The position numbers were made by a program, and so were the translations under genes. Of a stretch of 64,000 bases of DNA, positions 37,113-46,995 are shown one piece after another; position 1 is the stretch's first letter; every line of letters starts with the position of its first letter. The notes under the pieces are model-generated. The model ran no database searches. It had not been told where the DNA came from and worked only from the letters and a program-made list of their open reading frames with translations. This DNA comes from Rossellomorea sp. y25. Its GTDB lineage: Bacteria; Bacillota; Bacilli; Bacillales; Bacillaceae_B. Location of the stretch: positions 1,806,501 to 1,870,500 of the forward strand of contig NZ_CP145886.1 of the NCBI RefSeq assembly GCF_038049935.1. The letters are read 5' to 3'.

Positions 37113-40100
37113 TTGAAGAAAATTAAAAAAGTATTAGTAGCAAATCGCGGTGAAATTGCCATCCGTGTGTTCCGTGCATGTACGGAGCTTAGTATAAGAA
37201 CCGTCGCCATTTACAGTAAGGAAGATTCGGGAGCATATCATCGTTATAAAGCTGATGAGGCATACTTAATAGGAGAAGGGAAGAAACCTATTGATGCTTA
37301 TTTAGATATAGAGGGGATTATTCGAATCGCAAAGAACGCTGATGTCGATGCCATCCATCCTGGTTATGGGTTTCTTTCTGAAAATATTCATTTTGCCAGA
37401 CGTTGTGAAGAAGAGGGGATTATTTTTATTGGGCCTCATTCAGAGCACTTAAATATGTTTGGGGATAAAGTTAAGGCACGACATCAGGCTCAATTAGCTA
37501 ATATCCCTGTTATTCCGGGAACAGATGGCCCCGTAGAGACTTTGGAAGAGGTCATTGCCTTCGGGAAGGACCATGGCTTCCCAATCATCATTAAAGCCTC
37601 ATTAGGTGGTGGTGGACGCGGAATGCGTATCGTCCGTAACCTGGAAAGCTTGAAAGAAGCCTATGAGCGCGCTAAATCTGAAGCGAAAGCAGCTTTCGGA
37701 AATGATGAAATATATGTTGAGAAATTTGTGGAGAATCCTAAGCACATTGAAGTTCAAATACTTGGGGATGAAGACGGCAATATTGTTCACTTGTATGAAC
37801 GGGATTGTTCCATCCAGAGACGTCACCAAAAGGTAGTTGAAATAGCACCATCCGTATCTTTGAGTGATCAGCTGAGAGAAGATATTTGTGAGGCAGCCGT
37901 CCGTTTAATGGATAATGTAAAGTATGTAAACGCCGGAACGGTTGAGTTCCTGGTTGCAAATGATCAGTTCTATTTCATTGAGGTAAACCCTCGCGTTCAA
38001 GTAGAGCATACGATTACGGAAATGGTTACAGGGGTAGATATCGTTCAGTCTCAATTGATGATTGCAGAAGGACATGCCTTACATAGCAGTAAGCTTGGGA
38101 TTCCTGTTCAAGAAGAGATCCGGACAAATGGGTTTGCGATTCAATCCCGTGTTACAACAGAAGATCCATTAAATAACTTTATGCCTGACACGGGGAAAAT
38201 CATGGCTTATCGTTCAGGAGGCGGATTCGGGGTTCGATTGGATGCAGGTAACGGCTTCCAGGGAGCAGTCATTACACCATACTATGATTCACTTCTTGTT
38301 AAACTGTCTACTTGGGCTTTAACCTTTGAACAAGCTGCATCGAAAATGGTCAGAAATCTTCAAGAATTTAGAATACGTGGAATCAAGACGAATATTCCGT
38401 TCTTAGAAAATGTTGTTAAGCATGAAAACTTTATTACAGGTAAATACGATACATCCTTTATTGACACGACACCTGAACTGTTTATTTTTCCGAAACGAAA
38501 AGACCGTGGTACGAAGATGCTTACTTATATCGGAAATGTAACCGTAAATGGTTTCCCGGGAATCGAGAAGAAGAAAAAGCCAGTATTCTCTAAGCCTAGG
38601 ATTCCATCCCTTGACTTGAAACAAGACTTCAAACCCGGGACAAAGCAAATTTTAGATCAACATGGTGCCGAAGGGTTGGTTAATTGGGTCAAGGAACAAA
38701 ACTCAGTACTCCTGACTGATACAACTTTCCGGGATGCGCACCAATCTTTACTTGCTACGCGTGTCAGAACAAATGACCTGAAGCAAATTGCAGAGCCTAC
38801 ATCTCATTTACTTCCGGATATGTTCTCCTATGAAATGTGGGGAGGGGCAACGTTCGATGTAGCCTACCGTTTCCTAAAGGAAGATCCTTGGAATCGATTA
38901 TTAACAATGAGAGAGCGCATTCCAAATGTTCTATTCCAAATGCTTCTGAGAGCATCCAATGCCGTTGGTTATAAGAACTACCCTGATAATGTCATTAAAG
39001 AATTTGTTGAGAAATCCGCATTTGCAGGTATAGACGTCTTCAGAATATTTGACAGTTTAAACTGGGTTAAGGGGATGGAAGTAGCGATTGATGCTGTAAG
39101 ACAAAGCGGAAAAATCGCCGAGGCTGCCATTTGCTATACCGGAGACATAGATGATCCTACCCGAACAAAGTATAGTATTGATTACTATAAGGATATGGCA
39201 AAAGAGTTAGAAGCAAGCGGAGCGCATATTTTAGCGATTAAAGATATGGCAGGGCTCTTAAAACCTCAGGCTGCCTACCGACTAATTTCGGAACTTAAAG
39301 ATACCGTTAGCCTGCCTATCCACTTACACACTCATGACACGAGCGGTAACGGAATATACACATACGCAAGAGCTGTTGAAGCTGGTGTAGATATTGTCGA
39401 TACAGCACTAAGCACAATGTCGGGACTAACATCTCAACCAAGTGCCAACACGCTATACTACTCATTAAAAGGAACCGAAAGAGAACCGAATGTAAATATT
39501 AACTCACTGGAAACTCTTTCTCACTATTGGGAAGACATTCGAAAGTATTATACAGACTTTGAAAGCGGCATGATGTCTCCACATTCAGAGGTCTATAAGC
39601 ACGAAATGCCAGGGGGGCAATATAGTAACCTTCAGCAGCAGGCAAAAGCTGTAGGACTTGGGCACCGTTGGGAAGAAGTGAAAGAAATGTATGCAAGGGT
39701 CAACCACCTCTTTGGGGATATCGTAAAGGTTACTCCTTCATCTAAAGTCGTGGGAGATATGGCATTATTTATGGTTCAGAATGATCTATCAGAAGAAGAT
39801 GTAATCGAAAAAGGTGAAAAAATCGATTTCCCTGACTCAGTGGTAGAATTATTCGAAGGGTACCTTGGACAACCTCATGGAGGATTCCCGAAAGACTTAC
39901 AAAGTGTGATTCTGAAAGGGCGCACTCCATTGAACGTTCGTCCAGGAGAGCTCCTTGATGATGTGGACTTTACCGCCCTTAAAGAAAAGCTCTTCGAGGA
40001 TCTTCAGCGTCCTGTCACGAGCTTTGATGCCCTTGGATATGCCCTGTATCCGAAAGTGTTCATGGAATACGCACAAACAATGGATCAGTTTGGAGATATT

Positions 40101-40553
40101 TCAGTTCTTGATACCCCGACTTTCTTATTCGGGATGAGACTGGGTGAAGAAATAGAGGTGGAAATCGAAACTGGGAAGACACTGATTGTTAAGCTTGTTT
40201 CGATTGGTCAGGCTCAGGCAGATGGTACACGAATCGTTTATTTCGAGCTGAATGGCCAGGCCCGTGAGGTTGTCATTAAGGATGAAAGTATTAAATCAAC
40301 AGTTGCAGCCAAGATGAAGGCAGATGTGAAGAATGAAAATCATATCGGGGCTTCCATGCCAGGAACCGTTATAAAGGTCATTGCAGAAAAAGGAGAAACG
40401 GTTGAAAAAGGAGATCATCTAATGATCACAGAAGCCATGAAAATGGAAACGACCGTTCAAGCTCCGTTTGCAGGGGTAGTTAAAGACATTTATGTACAAA
40501 ACGGCGATGCCATTAATCCTGGAGATCTATTAATTGAAGTGCAAAAAGCATAA
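37113..40553 (+). CDS. pyc: Pyruvate carboxylase
   Basis: Biotin enzyme making oxaloacetate from pyruvate, ATP and bicarbonate. 1146 residues, full length. Biotin carboxylase domain (about 1-455): VANRGEIAIR, HPGYGFLSEN, ATP-grasp GGGGRGMRIV. Carboxyltransferase domain from about 530: LLTDTTFRDAHQSL with the metal Asp, and HLHTHDTSGNG. The C-terminal biotin carrier domain has EAMKMETT with the biotinyl Lys near 1112. TTG at 37113 is the start, following AAAGGAGAGAG. Large monocistronic unit. Confidence 0.97.
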   Translation: MKKIKKVLVANRGEIAIRVFRACTELSIRTVAIYSKEDSGAYHRYKADEAYLIGEGKKPIDAYLDIEGIIRIAKNADVDAIHPGYGFLSENIHFARRCEEEGIIFIGPHSEHLNMFGDKVKARHQAQLANIPVIPGTDGPVETLEEVIAFGKDHGFPIIIKASLGGGGRGMRIVRNLESLKEAYERAKSEAKAAFGNDEIYVEKFVENPKHIEVQILGDEDGNIVHLYERDCSIQRRHQKVVEIAPSVSLSDQLREDICEAAVRLMDNVKYVNAGTVEFLVANDQFYFIEVNPRVQVEHTITEMVTGVDIVQSQLMIAEGHALHSSKLGIPVQEEIRTNGFAIQSRVTTEDPLNNFMPDTGKIMAYRSGGGFGVRLDAGNGFQGAVITPYYDSLLVKLSTWALTFEQAASKMVRNLQEFRIRGIKTNIPFLENVVKHENFITGKYDTSFIDTTPELFIFPKRKDRGTKMLTYIGNVTVNGFPGIEKKKKPVFSKPRIPSLDLKQDFKPGTKQILDQHGAEGLVNWVKEQNSVLLTDTTFRDAHQSLLATRVRTNDLKQIAEPTSHLLPDMFSYEMWGGATFDVAYRFLKEDPWNRLLTMRERIPNVLFQMLLRASNAVGYKNYPDNVIKEFVEKSAFAGIDVFRIFDSLNWVKGMEVAIDAVRQSGKIAEAAICYTGDIDDPTRTKYSIDYYKDMAKELEASGAHILAIKDMAGLLKPQAAYRLISELKDTVSLPIHLHTHDTSGNGIYTYARAVEAGVDIVDTALSTMSGLTSQPSANTLYYSLKGTEREPNVNINSLETLSHYWEDIRKYYTDFESGMMSPHSEVYKHEMPGGQYSNLQQQAKAVGLGHRWEEVKEMYARVNHLFGDIVKVTPSSKVVGDMALFMVQNDLSEEDVIEKGEKIDFPDSVVELFEGYLGQPHGGFPKDLQSVILKGRTPLNVRPGELLDDVDFTALKEKLFEDLQRPVTSFDALGYALYPKVFMEYAQTMDQFGDISVLDTPTFLFGMRLGEEIEVEIETGKTLIVKLVSIGQAQADGTRIVYFELNGQAREVVIKDESIKSTVAAKMKADVKNENHIGASMPGTVIKVIAEKGETVEKGDHLMITEAMKMETTVQAPFAGVVKDIYVQNGDAINPGDLLIEVQKA

Positions 40554-40555
40554 AG

Positions 40556-40590
40556 AAAAGGATTCCGGATAAGTCCGGAATCCTTTTTCT
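40556..40590. terminator. bidirectional terminator pyc / ctaA
   Basis: AAAAGGATTCCGGA/TCCGGAATCCTTTT, 14 bp with a TAAG loop, at the junction of the convergent genes. Confidence 0.9.
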
Positions 40591-41515
40591 ATTCTTTAAG
40601 TTTACTTCTTGAAGCAAGTAAAATGAAGTAGCATAGTAAACCGAATAAACAAGAGATGATCAATGCGTGTAATAAAGCGATCCCAAGGTTCAATCGTGTG
40701 AACACAACGAGTGCTCCGGACATGACTTGAAGAGATACCAGCGTAAATGCAATGATCCATCCCCAATAAATAACCTTCTGGTGTTTATGCTCTTTAATCG
40801 CAATATATGTGATATATGCAATCCATAAGAAAATGAGTCCTGCTGCTGTTCGATGTCCCATCTGAATCCATTCATAGAGATTTGTGGGCAGACCCGGGGA
40901 CGAATTGACACATAGCGGCCAATCCTTACATACTAAGCTTGAATCCGTATGTCTTACTAAAGCTCCAGTATAAACAACAATGTAACTATATAAAGTGACC
41001 CCGATTGTATGAAATCTCATGCGTTTATTGATGACCAATGAGTGGGCATCAAATTTCTGGTCGACTTCAAAAATCAGCAGTGTCAATAATAAGATTGAAG
41101 CAAATGATATAAGAGAAATTCCAAAATGCAATGCGAGTACGAAGTCTGATTGTCCCCAAAGTACAGCGGCAGCTCCAATAAGACCTTGTAATACTAAGAA
41201 AAAGAAAGAGAGTGCAGCAAGAAATTTCGTTTCGCGCTTATATCCAATCGCTCTCCATGACCATATTGATAAGGCCAATACCAGTAAGCCTACACCACCG
41301 GAGACAACCCGATGTGCTAATTCTATGACAAGCTCAAATGTAATATCAGTTGGAATTAATTGCCCGTTACATAGTGGCCAAGACCGGCCGCATCCCATAC
41401 CAGATTCTGTCTTTGTTACAAGGGCTCCTCCTAATAGAACAAATAACATGCCAAGAGTAGTGAGGACGGCAAGCCATTTTAATCCTTTGTGAACACCTTT
41501 ATGCAATCTATTCAC
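40589..41515 (-). CDS. ctaA: Haem A synthase CtaA
   Basis: Eight-helix membrane enzyme oxidising haem O to haem A for the aa3/caa3 oxidases. 308 residues. Both conserved cysteine pairs of the Bacillus-type enzyme are visible ([10 protein letters not shown] near residue 42, VCKDWPLC near 195), as are haem-ligand His regions [10 protein letters not shown] near 65 and QMGHRTAAG near 217. Start ATG follows AAGGTG. Divergent from ctaB as in B. subtilis. Confidence 0.94.
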   Translation of the reverse strand: MNRLHKGVHKGLKWLAVLTTLGMLFVLLGGALVTKTESGMGCGRSWPLCNGQLIPTDITFELVIELAHRVVSGGVGLLVLALSIWSWRAIGYKRETKFLAALSFFFLVLQGLIGAAAVLWGQSDFVLALHFGISLISFASILLLTLLIFEVDQKFDAHSLVINKRMRFHTIGVTLYSYIVVYTGALVRHTDSSLVCKDWPLCVNSSPGLPTNLYEWIQMGHRTAAGLIFLWIAYITYIAIKEHKHQKVIYWGWIIAFTLVSLQVMSGALVVFTRLNLGIALLHALIISCLFGLLCYFILLASRSKLKE

Positions 41516-41709
41516 CTTCTTAACTAATAGACTCTACACACTTTCTAAATTATAAATATAGTAGAAAAATATATATGCCCCTACGATAATACATAAAAGG
41601 TCAGTAAAACTCAACCGATAAAATGTTACAGAATTATGAGCATGATAATTAATTATATGAAGAGAATAGGTATTAGTAGATAATGACTAATTTGCAGAAA
41701 AACAAAATC

Positions 41710-41721
41710 TGTAAGCGCTTA
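41710..41721. promoter_or_regulatory. candidate CcpA cre site upstream of ctaB
   Basis: TGTAAGCGCTTA fits the core of the cre consensus (TGWNANCGNTNW); only the terminal CA is missing. It overlaps the expected -35 of the extended -10 promoter TGGTATGAT (41733-41741). Catabolite repression of the ctaB-F cluster is known in B. subtilis. Confidence 0.5.
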
Positions 41722-41732
41722 GCTTCGTTTTA

Positions 41733-41741
41733 TGGTATGAT
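41733..41741 (+). promoter_or_regulatory. extended -10 promoter toward ctaB
   Basis: TGGTATGAT has the extended TG and a good -10 TATGAT. The inferred leader to ctaB is about 240 nt. Confidence 0.4.
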
Positions 41742-41791
41742 GGGTTTAAAATGTTTGTAGAAATTTGAAGAAACCTCTGCGCTTTTCTTTC

Positions 41792-41809
41792 TTCACAATT
41801 TCTTCACAT
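41792..41809 (-). promoter_or_regulatory. tandem ResD-like motifs toward ctaA
   Basis: Two copies of TTCTTCACA (on the - strand TGTGAAGAA), 11 bases apart, resemble the TTTGTGAA-like sites bound by the response regulator ResD, which activates ctaA in B. subtilis. Assignment is tentative. Confidence 0.35.
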
Positions 41810-41985
41810 AATTGTCTAATTCTCCCCCAAAAAGGAAAAAATATATGGTTTAATATAATATTGATAGCATATATACTATTTCTTATCTGTGCATGTTAAC
41901 AGGTGATATAGAAATAGTGAAACATTTCCTATATAGTATAGAGGTGGCAACTGGCCTCTGGCTTTTTATAGAGAGGAGGAAGAAA

Positions 41986-42900
41986 ATGGCTAATAGTCGA
42001 ATGATGACAAACGTAGAAGAAGCAGATTTGACAACCTCAACTGCGTGGAAGGATTTTTTAGCATTAATCAAAATTGGTATCGTTAATTCAAATTTAATTA
42101 CAACCTTTACAGGTATGTGGTTAGCTTTTTACTTTACGAATACGCACTTTCTAAATTCTCTTGATATAATGTTCCTTACATTGATAGGTTCTTCCCTTAT
42201 TATTGCGGGTTCTTGCACCATTAATAATGTGTATGATCGTGACATCGACCATCTGATGGAACGTACAAAAGCACGTCCTACCGTAACGGGCAAGATCAAT
42301 GGACCTAAAGCATTGTCTTTGGGATTAATAATGATTGCAGTGGGAATCATTATGTTATTTATGACCACTGTTACTGCAGGTGTAATAGGAATTATCGGGG
42401 TATTTAGTTATGTTGTATTATATACAATGTGGTCAAAGAGAAAATATGTGAGCAACACGATTGTAGGAAGTATCTCTGGCGCGGTTCCACCATTAATCGG
42501 TTGGGCAGCTGTTGATGCAAACCTTGATGTAATCGCTTGGGTACTATTCTTAATGATGTTTATCTGGCAGCCACCTCATTTCTACGCATTAGCGATGAAG
42601 AGGGTGGAAGAATACAGGGCAGCGAATATCCCAATGCTTCCAGTGGTGAAGGGATTTGCTACCACAAAGCACCATATCGTAGCATGGGTTGCAGCTTTAT
42701 TGCCACTTCCATTCTTCTTGATGGATTTAGGAATGTTCTTCTTTGTCCTTGCAACAGCCTTTAACATTGGCTGGCTGGCACTGGGTCTCGCAGGTTACAA
42801 AATGAAAGACGATATTAAGTGGTCGAAACTTATGTTTGTCTATTCACTAAATTATTTAACTATCTTGTTCGTAGCGATGGTAATCGTTACCGTAATTTAA
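41986..42900 (+). CDS. ctaB: Protohaem IX farnesyltransferase CtaB (haem O synthase)
   Basis: UbiA-family prenyltransferase of about 304 residues and nine helices that adds the farnesyl group to haem B. The Asp-rich substrate motif NNVYDRDIDHLMERTKARP is near residue 80 and the second conserved region YALAMKRVEEYRAANIPMLP near 200. The start is ATG 41986, directly after GAGGAGGAAG; an earlier in-frame ATG at 41893 would lie in the leader. First gene of ctaBCDEF. Confidence 0.94.
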   Translation: MANSRMMTNVEEADLTTSTAWKDFLALIKIGIVNSNLITTFTGMWLAFYFTNTHFLNSLDIMFLTLIGSSLIIAGSCTINNVYDRDIDHLMERTKARPTVTGKINGPKALSLGLIMIAVGIIMLFMTTVTAGVIGIIGVFSYVVLYTMWSKRKYVSNTIVGSISGAVPPLIGWAAVDANLDVIAWVLFLMMFIWQPPHFYALAMKRVEEYRAANIPMLPVVKGFATTKHHIVAWVAALLPLPFFLMDLGMFFFVLATAFNIGWLALGLAGYKMKDDIKWSKLMFVYSLNYLTILFVAMVIVTVI

Positions 42901-43002
42901 GATTAGTGGGAATTCTTTCTGATAAGAAATCCAAATAGATATTTTCATGAGTCCTTGTTTTATTCAAAAGTATATTACACGAAAGAGGGGTTTGATTAAG
43001 CT

Positions 43003-44079
43003 ATGAAAGCAAGGCTATCTAAGTGGCGCTTATTCTCAATTGTAGCAATGTTAGCGCTAGTTCTTTCTGGTTGTGGAGAGCCATTTCTCTCCACATTACA
43101 GCCAGCTGGTGAAGTAGCACAGTCACAATATGATTTAATGATACTGTCTACATTAATAATGGTATTAGTAATCATTGTAGTAGTCATCGTCTATATGGTG
43201 GCAATTATTCGTTTCCGCAGAAAAAAGGGAGATACTACTATCCCGAAACAAGTTGAAGGTAGTCACACACTTGAAATCGTGTGGACAGTAATACCAATAA
43301 TCCTTCTTCTTATCCTGGCTGTTCCAACCGTAACGTCGACTTTCGAATTAGCGGATACAAAAGCTATGGACAAAAAAGACGCAGATGGTAATCGCGAAGC
43401 TTTAGTTATAAATGTTCGCGCTAATCTTTACTGGTGGGAATTTGAGTATGAGGATGAAAAAATCATCACTTCACAGGACTTAGTTGTCCCAACCGATCAA
43501 AGGGTTTACTTCAATGTTACGGCTTCTGACGTTAAGCACTCTTTCTGGATTCCGGCAGCTGGAGGAAAGATTGATACAAACGTCGACAACGTAAACACAT
43601 TCTTCCTTGAATTTGATGGAGAAAAGTCTAAAGAAGCAGGCGGATTATTCTACGGGAAATGTGCTGAGCTATGTGGACCTTCTCATGCACTAATGGACTT
43701 TAAAGTAAAAGCGCTTCCTAAGGAAGAGTTTACGGCATGGGTAGAAGATATGAAAAATGCAGGAGAACCTAAACCAACTTCTGATTTAGCACAACAAGGA
43801 CAAGAAATCTTCAACCAAAAATGCTTAAGCTGTCACGCAGTATCACCTCAGGATGGACGTCCTGAATCAGCACGTCTTGCTCCGAACTTAGCAAACTTTG
43901 GTGAGCGTACCCGAATCGCAGGTATTTTAGATCACAATGAAGAAGAACTAAAAAATTGGTTAGTTGACCCTGAGCAGTACAAGCCAGGAAATAAAATGAC
44001 AGGTACATACGGTAACCTGAAGGAAGATGAACTTGATGCCCTTGCAGAATATTTAATGGGATTAAAAGTTCAAGATTAA
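43003..44079 (+). CDS. ctaC: Cytochrome caa3 oxidase subunit II with cytochrome c domain
   Basis: 358-residue lipoprotein subunit. Lipobox LVLSGC ends the signal peptide near residue 25; two membrane helices follow (about 44-66 and 88-110). The CuA site has HSFWIPAAG and CAELCGPSHALM near 220. The C-terminal fused cytochrome c domain has CLSCH near 266 and a methionine ligand in GNKMTG near 332. The fusion identifies the caa3 type. ATG after AGAGGGG. Confidence 0.96.
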   Translation: MKARLSKWRLFSIVAMLALVLSGCGEPFLSTLQPAGEVAQSQYDLMILSTLIMVLVIIVVVIVYMVAIIRFRRKKGDTTIPKQVEGSHTLEIVWTVIPIILLLILAVPTVTSTFELADTKAMDKKDADGNREALVINVRANLYWWEFEYEDEKIITSQDLVVPTDQRVYFNVTASDVKHSFWIPAAGGKIDTNVDNVNTFFLEFDGEKSKEAGGLFYGKCAELCGPSHALMDFKVKALPKEEFTAWVEDMKNAGEPKPTSDLAQQGQEIFNQKCLSCHAVSPQDGRPESARLAPNLANFGERTRIAGILDHNEEELKNWLVDPEQYKPGNKMTGTYGNLKEDELDALAEYLMGLKVQD

Positions 44080-44108
44080 TTGGGGATTAGTTAAAGGGAG
44101 GTTTAATC

Positions 44109-45980
44109 GTGAGTAGCTATGCACAGAAAAAAGGCTTCGGCGCGACTGTTTGGGACTACTTAACAACAGTAGACCACAAAAAGATCGCCATCCTTTACCT
44201 TATGGCAGGAGGATTCTTCTTCCTAGTCGGTGGATTGGAAGCTCTTATCATTCGTATACAGCTGGCTGTTCCTAACAATGACTTTGTTAGTGCAGGCTTA
44301 TACAACGAAGTTTTAACAATGCACGGTACAACGATGATTTTCTTAGCGGCCATGCCGTTGATTTTCGCATTCATGAATGCGGTTGTACCATTACAAATCG
44401 GTGCTCGTGACGTTGCATTTCCATTCCTGAATTCATTAGGTTTTTGGTTATTCTTCGCAGGTGGGGTTTTCCTTAACCTCTCATGGTTCTTAGGAGGAGC
44501 ACCAGATGCAGGGTGGACATCATATGCTTCACTTTCAATGGCATCTAAAGGGCATGGTATTGATTTCTATGTACTAGGTTTACAGATTTCAGGTGCAGGA
44601 ACATTAATAGGTGGGATCAACTTCCTTGTAACCATCATTAATATGCGTGCCCCTGGTATGACCTACATGCGTATGCCGCTATTTACATGGACAGTATTTG
44701 TTACCTCGGCACTTATTTTATTCGCGTTTCCTGCATTAACGGTAGGGTTATTCTTAATGTTATTTGATCGTATGTTCGGATCGAATTTCTTTGATGTAGC
44801 GAATGGCGGTAACACCATTATTTGGGAGCATTTCTTCTGGATTTTTGGTCACCCTGAGGTATACATCCTTGTATTGCCTGCTTTCGGAATTTTCTCTGAG
44901 ATCATTCCACACTTCTCTAGAAAACGTTTATTCGGTTACTCATCCATGGTATTTGCGACCGTGCTTATCGGTTTCTTAGGCTTCATGGTTTGGGCTCACC
45001 ATATGTTTACAGTAGGTCTTGGACCAATCGCAAATGCAATCTTCGCCGTTGCGACAATGGCCATTGCCGTACCAACAGGTATCAAAATCTTTAACTGGCT
45101 CCTTACCATGTGGGGAGGAAGTATCAGCTTCACGACTCCAATGCTCTACGCAGTAGCGTTTATTCCTACTTTCGTAGCCGGTGGGGTTACTGGAATCATG
45201 AACGCAGCTGCAACAGCTGACTATCAATTCCATGATACGTATTTCGTTGTTGCCCATTTCCACTACGTTATCGTAGGTGGGGTAGTATTTGCCCTATTAG
45301 CAGGTACTCACTATTACTGGCCAAAAATGTTCGGTACAATGTTAAATGATTTCTTAGGGAAGATCGCTTTCTGGTTATTCTTTATCGGATTCCACTTAAC
45401 ATTCTTTATTCAGCATTTCCTTGGCTTAATGGGTATGCCTCGTCGTATTTGGAAGTTCTTGCCTGGTCAAGGGTTAGAAACAGGAAACCTGATCTCTTCT
45501 ATTGGAGCAGGCTTCATGGGAGTAGCGGTTATTGTTCTTCTTGTTAATGTCATCATGACTCAAGTCAAAGGTGTTAAGGTTTCTAATGACCCTTGGGGAG
45601 ATGGTCGTACGATTGAATGGGCGATCCCATCACCACCGCCATTCTATAACTTCAAGCAAACTCCACTTATCCGTGGTTTGGATGCTTATTGGTTAGAGAA
45701 AATGGAGGGTAAAAAAGACTTAACTCCAGCAGAACCAATCGGAGACATTCATATGCCGAATAACTCCATCTTACCGGTGATCATTTCACTCGGATTATTT
45801 ATCGCAGCGTTTGGTGCTATGTATCATCCGGATGGTGATAAAGCATGGGCAATTCCTGTTCTGGTAATTGGTATGCTTATTACATTAGGTGCAATGTTCT
45901 TCCGTTCAGTACTTGATGATCATGGATATCATGTTCACAAAGAAGATTTAATGGATGATGATAAAGGGGGTAAGGCATAA
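44109..45980 (+). CDS. ctaD: Cytochrome caa3 oxidase subunit I
   Basis: Catalytic haem-copper subunit, 623 residues with at least 12 helices plus an extension. Haem and CuB ligand regions: TMHGTTMIFL near residue 77, the cross-linked His-Tyr segment FGHPEVYILVLPAFG near 255, WAHHMFTVG near 295, and FHDTYFVVAHFHYVIVGG near 380. The C-terminal additional helices near 550-600 are usual in Bacillus CtaD. Starts at GTG after AGGGAGG. Confidence 0.97.
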   Translation: MSSYAQKKGFGATVWDYLTTVDHKKIAILYLMAGGFFFLVGGLEALIIRIQLAVPNNDFVSAGLYNEVLTMHGTTMIFLAAMPLIFAFMNAVVPLQIGARDVAFPFLNSLGFWLFFAGGVFLNLSWFLGGAPDAGWTSYASLSMASKGHGIDFYVLGLQISGAGTLIGGINFLVTIINMRAPGMTYMRMPLFTWTVFVTSALILFAFPALTVGLFLMLFDRMFGSNFFDVANGGNTIIWEHFFWIFGHPEVYILVLPAFGIFSEIIPHFSRKRLFGYSSMVFATVLIGFLGFMVWAHHMFTVGLGPIANAIFAVATMAIAVPTGIKIFNWLLTMWGGSISFTTPMLYAVAFIPTFVAGGVTGIMNAAATADYQFHDTYFVVAHFHYVIVGGVVFALLAGTHYYWPKMFGTMLNDFLGKIAFWLFFIGFHLTFFIQHFLGLMGMPRRIWKFLPGQGLETGNLISSIGAGFMGVAVIVLLVNVIMTQVKGVKVSNDPWGDGRTIEWAIPSPPPFYNFKQTPLIRGLDAYWLEKMEGKKDLTPAEPIGDIHMPNNSILPVIISLGLFIAAFGAMYHPDGDKAWAIPVLVIGMLITLGAMFFRSVLDDHGYHVHKEDLMDDDKGGKA

Positions 45981-46609
45981 TGCACGCTGAAGAAAAATTC
46001 ACGCCAAAGACCTGGCCAGCCTCCCCTGAAAAGGCAACCCTTGAGGGGAAAAACAAGTTCATGGGCTTCTGGTTTTTCCTTGGTGGAGAAACGGTTCTTT
46101 TCGGATCTCTTTTTGCAACATATTTAGCGCTTAAAGACAAAGTCCCTAGTGACAGTCATGCACTTGCTGCTGACATCTTCGATCTACCACTTGCATTTAT
46201 TGCAACTATGTTACTTTTAACAAGTTCTCTTACAAGTGTTTATGCAATGTATCATATGAAGAATTATAACTTCCAACGTATGCAGGCTTGGTTATTAGTC
46301 ACGGTTCTTCTAGGTGCAGCGTTCCTTGGATTAGAGATTTATGAGTTTAATCATTACGTACATGAATACGGGCATACTTTTACTAGTAGTGCATTTGGTT
46401 CAGCCTTCTACACACTAGTTGGATTCCACGGAGGACACGTAGCTTTCGGTCTTCTATGGATTGTAAGCTTAATGCTTCGTAACGCTAAACGTGGTTTAAA
46501 CCTTTACAATGCTCCAAAGTTCTATTTAGCTTCTCTATACTGGCACTTTATCGACGTTGTATGGGTATTTATCTTTACAGTAGTATACTTAATGGGAATG
46601 GTGGGATAA
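45980..46609 (+). CDS. ctaE: Cytochrome caa3 oxidase subunit III
   Basis: Five-helix membrane subunit, 209 residues. Family segments are FFLGGETVLFGSLFATYLAL, the conserved GFHGGHVAFGLLWI near 155 and YWHFIDVVWVFIFTVVYL at the C-terminus. Its ATG shares one base with the ctaD stop, so translation is coupled. Confidence 0.96.
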   Translation: MHAEEKFTPKTWPASPEKATLEGKNKFMGFWFFLGGETVLFGSLFATYLALKDKVPSDSHALAADIFDLPLAFIATMLLLTSSLTSVYAMYHMKNYNFQRMQAWLLVTVLLGAAFLGLEIYEFNHYVHEYGHTFTSSAFGSAFYTLVGFHGGHVAFGLLWIVSLMLRNAKRGLNLYNAPKFYLASLYWHFIDVVWVFIFTVVYLMGMVG

Positions 46610-46613
46610 ACTG

Positions 46614-46946
46614 ATGGCGAATCAACAATCAAATTCAGGTAACCCAAGTGTAGATTACGAATATCGTCGTAAGAAAAATGCAGAAGACATGAGAATGCAG
46701 GTTACATCCTTCATGTTAATGATTTTCTTAACATTAGTGGCGTTCATTGCAGTGGCAGGAGATTTTGATAAGTACTTTATTGTACCTTTCATCCTCTTAC
46801 TTGCAGTCGTTCAACTAATTTTTCAACTTTATTACTTCATGCATATGAGTCATAAAGGTCATGAAGCTCCTGCATTATTCCTGTACTCTGGTGCACTTGT
46901 TGCATTTATCACAGTGTTAGCATTTGTAACGATTGTATGGATCTAA
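46614..46946 (+). CDS. ctaF: Cytochrome caa3 oxidase subunit IV (CtaF)
   Basis: Small three-helix subunit of 110 residues. The tail FQLYYFMHMSHKGHEAPALFLYSGALVAFITVLAFVTIVWI is typical of Bacillus subunit IV. It begins 4 nt after ctaE; last gene before a terminator and repeat array. Confidence 0.93.
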   Translation: MANQQSNSGNPSVDYEYRRKKNAEDMRMQVTSFMLMIFLTLVAFIAVAGDFDKYFIVPFILLLAVVQLIFQLYYFMHMSHKGHEAPALFLYSGALVAFITVLAFVTIVWI

Positions 46947-46950
46947 AGAA

Positions 46951-46978
46951 AAAGTCAGCCTTATGGCTGGCTTTTTTT
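46951..46978 (+). terminator. terminator of ctaBCDEF
   Basis: AAGTCAGCC/GGCTGGCTT stem (one G-T pair) with a TTAT loop and seven T, four bases after ctaF. Confidence 0.85.
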
Positions 46979-46995
46979 CGTTGGAGTGGGATTTT

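Larger units (their letters stand above)
41516..41985. other. divergent regulatory region ctaA-ctaB
   Basis: 470 bases with no gene. Contains a cre-like palindrome (41710-41721), an extended -10 (41733-41741) toward ctaB and tandem ResD-like motifs (41792-41809). A short hairpin AGAGG/CCTCT followed by a T-rich segment sits just before ctaB (41939-41972) but is too weak to call an attenuator. Confidence 0.5.

Noticed and set aside
41939..41972. T-box or attenuator before ctaB
   Set aside because: GGTGGCAAC superficially resembles a T-box sequence, but the rest of the fold is missing and ctaB is not an amino-acid gene; the hairpin has only five pairs.
44976..45263. 95-codon frame antisense to ctaD
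   Set aside because: Cysteine- and histidine-rich composition is the reverse reading of conserved ctaD helices; no start signals.
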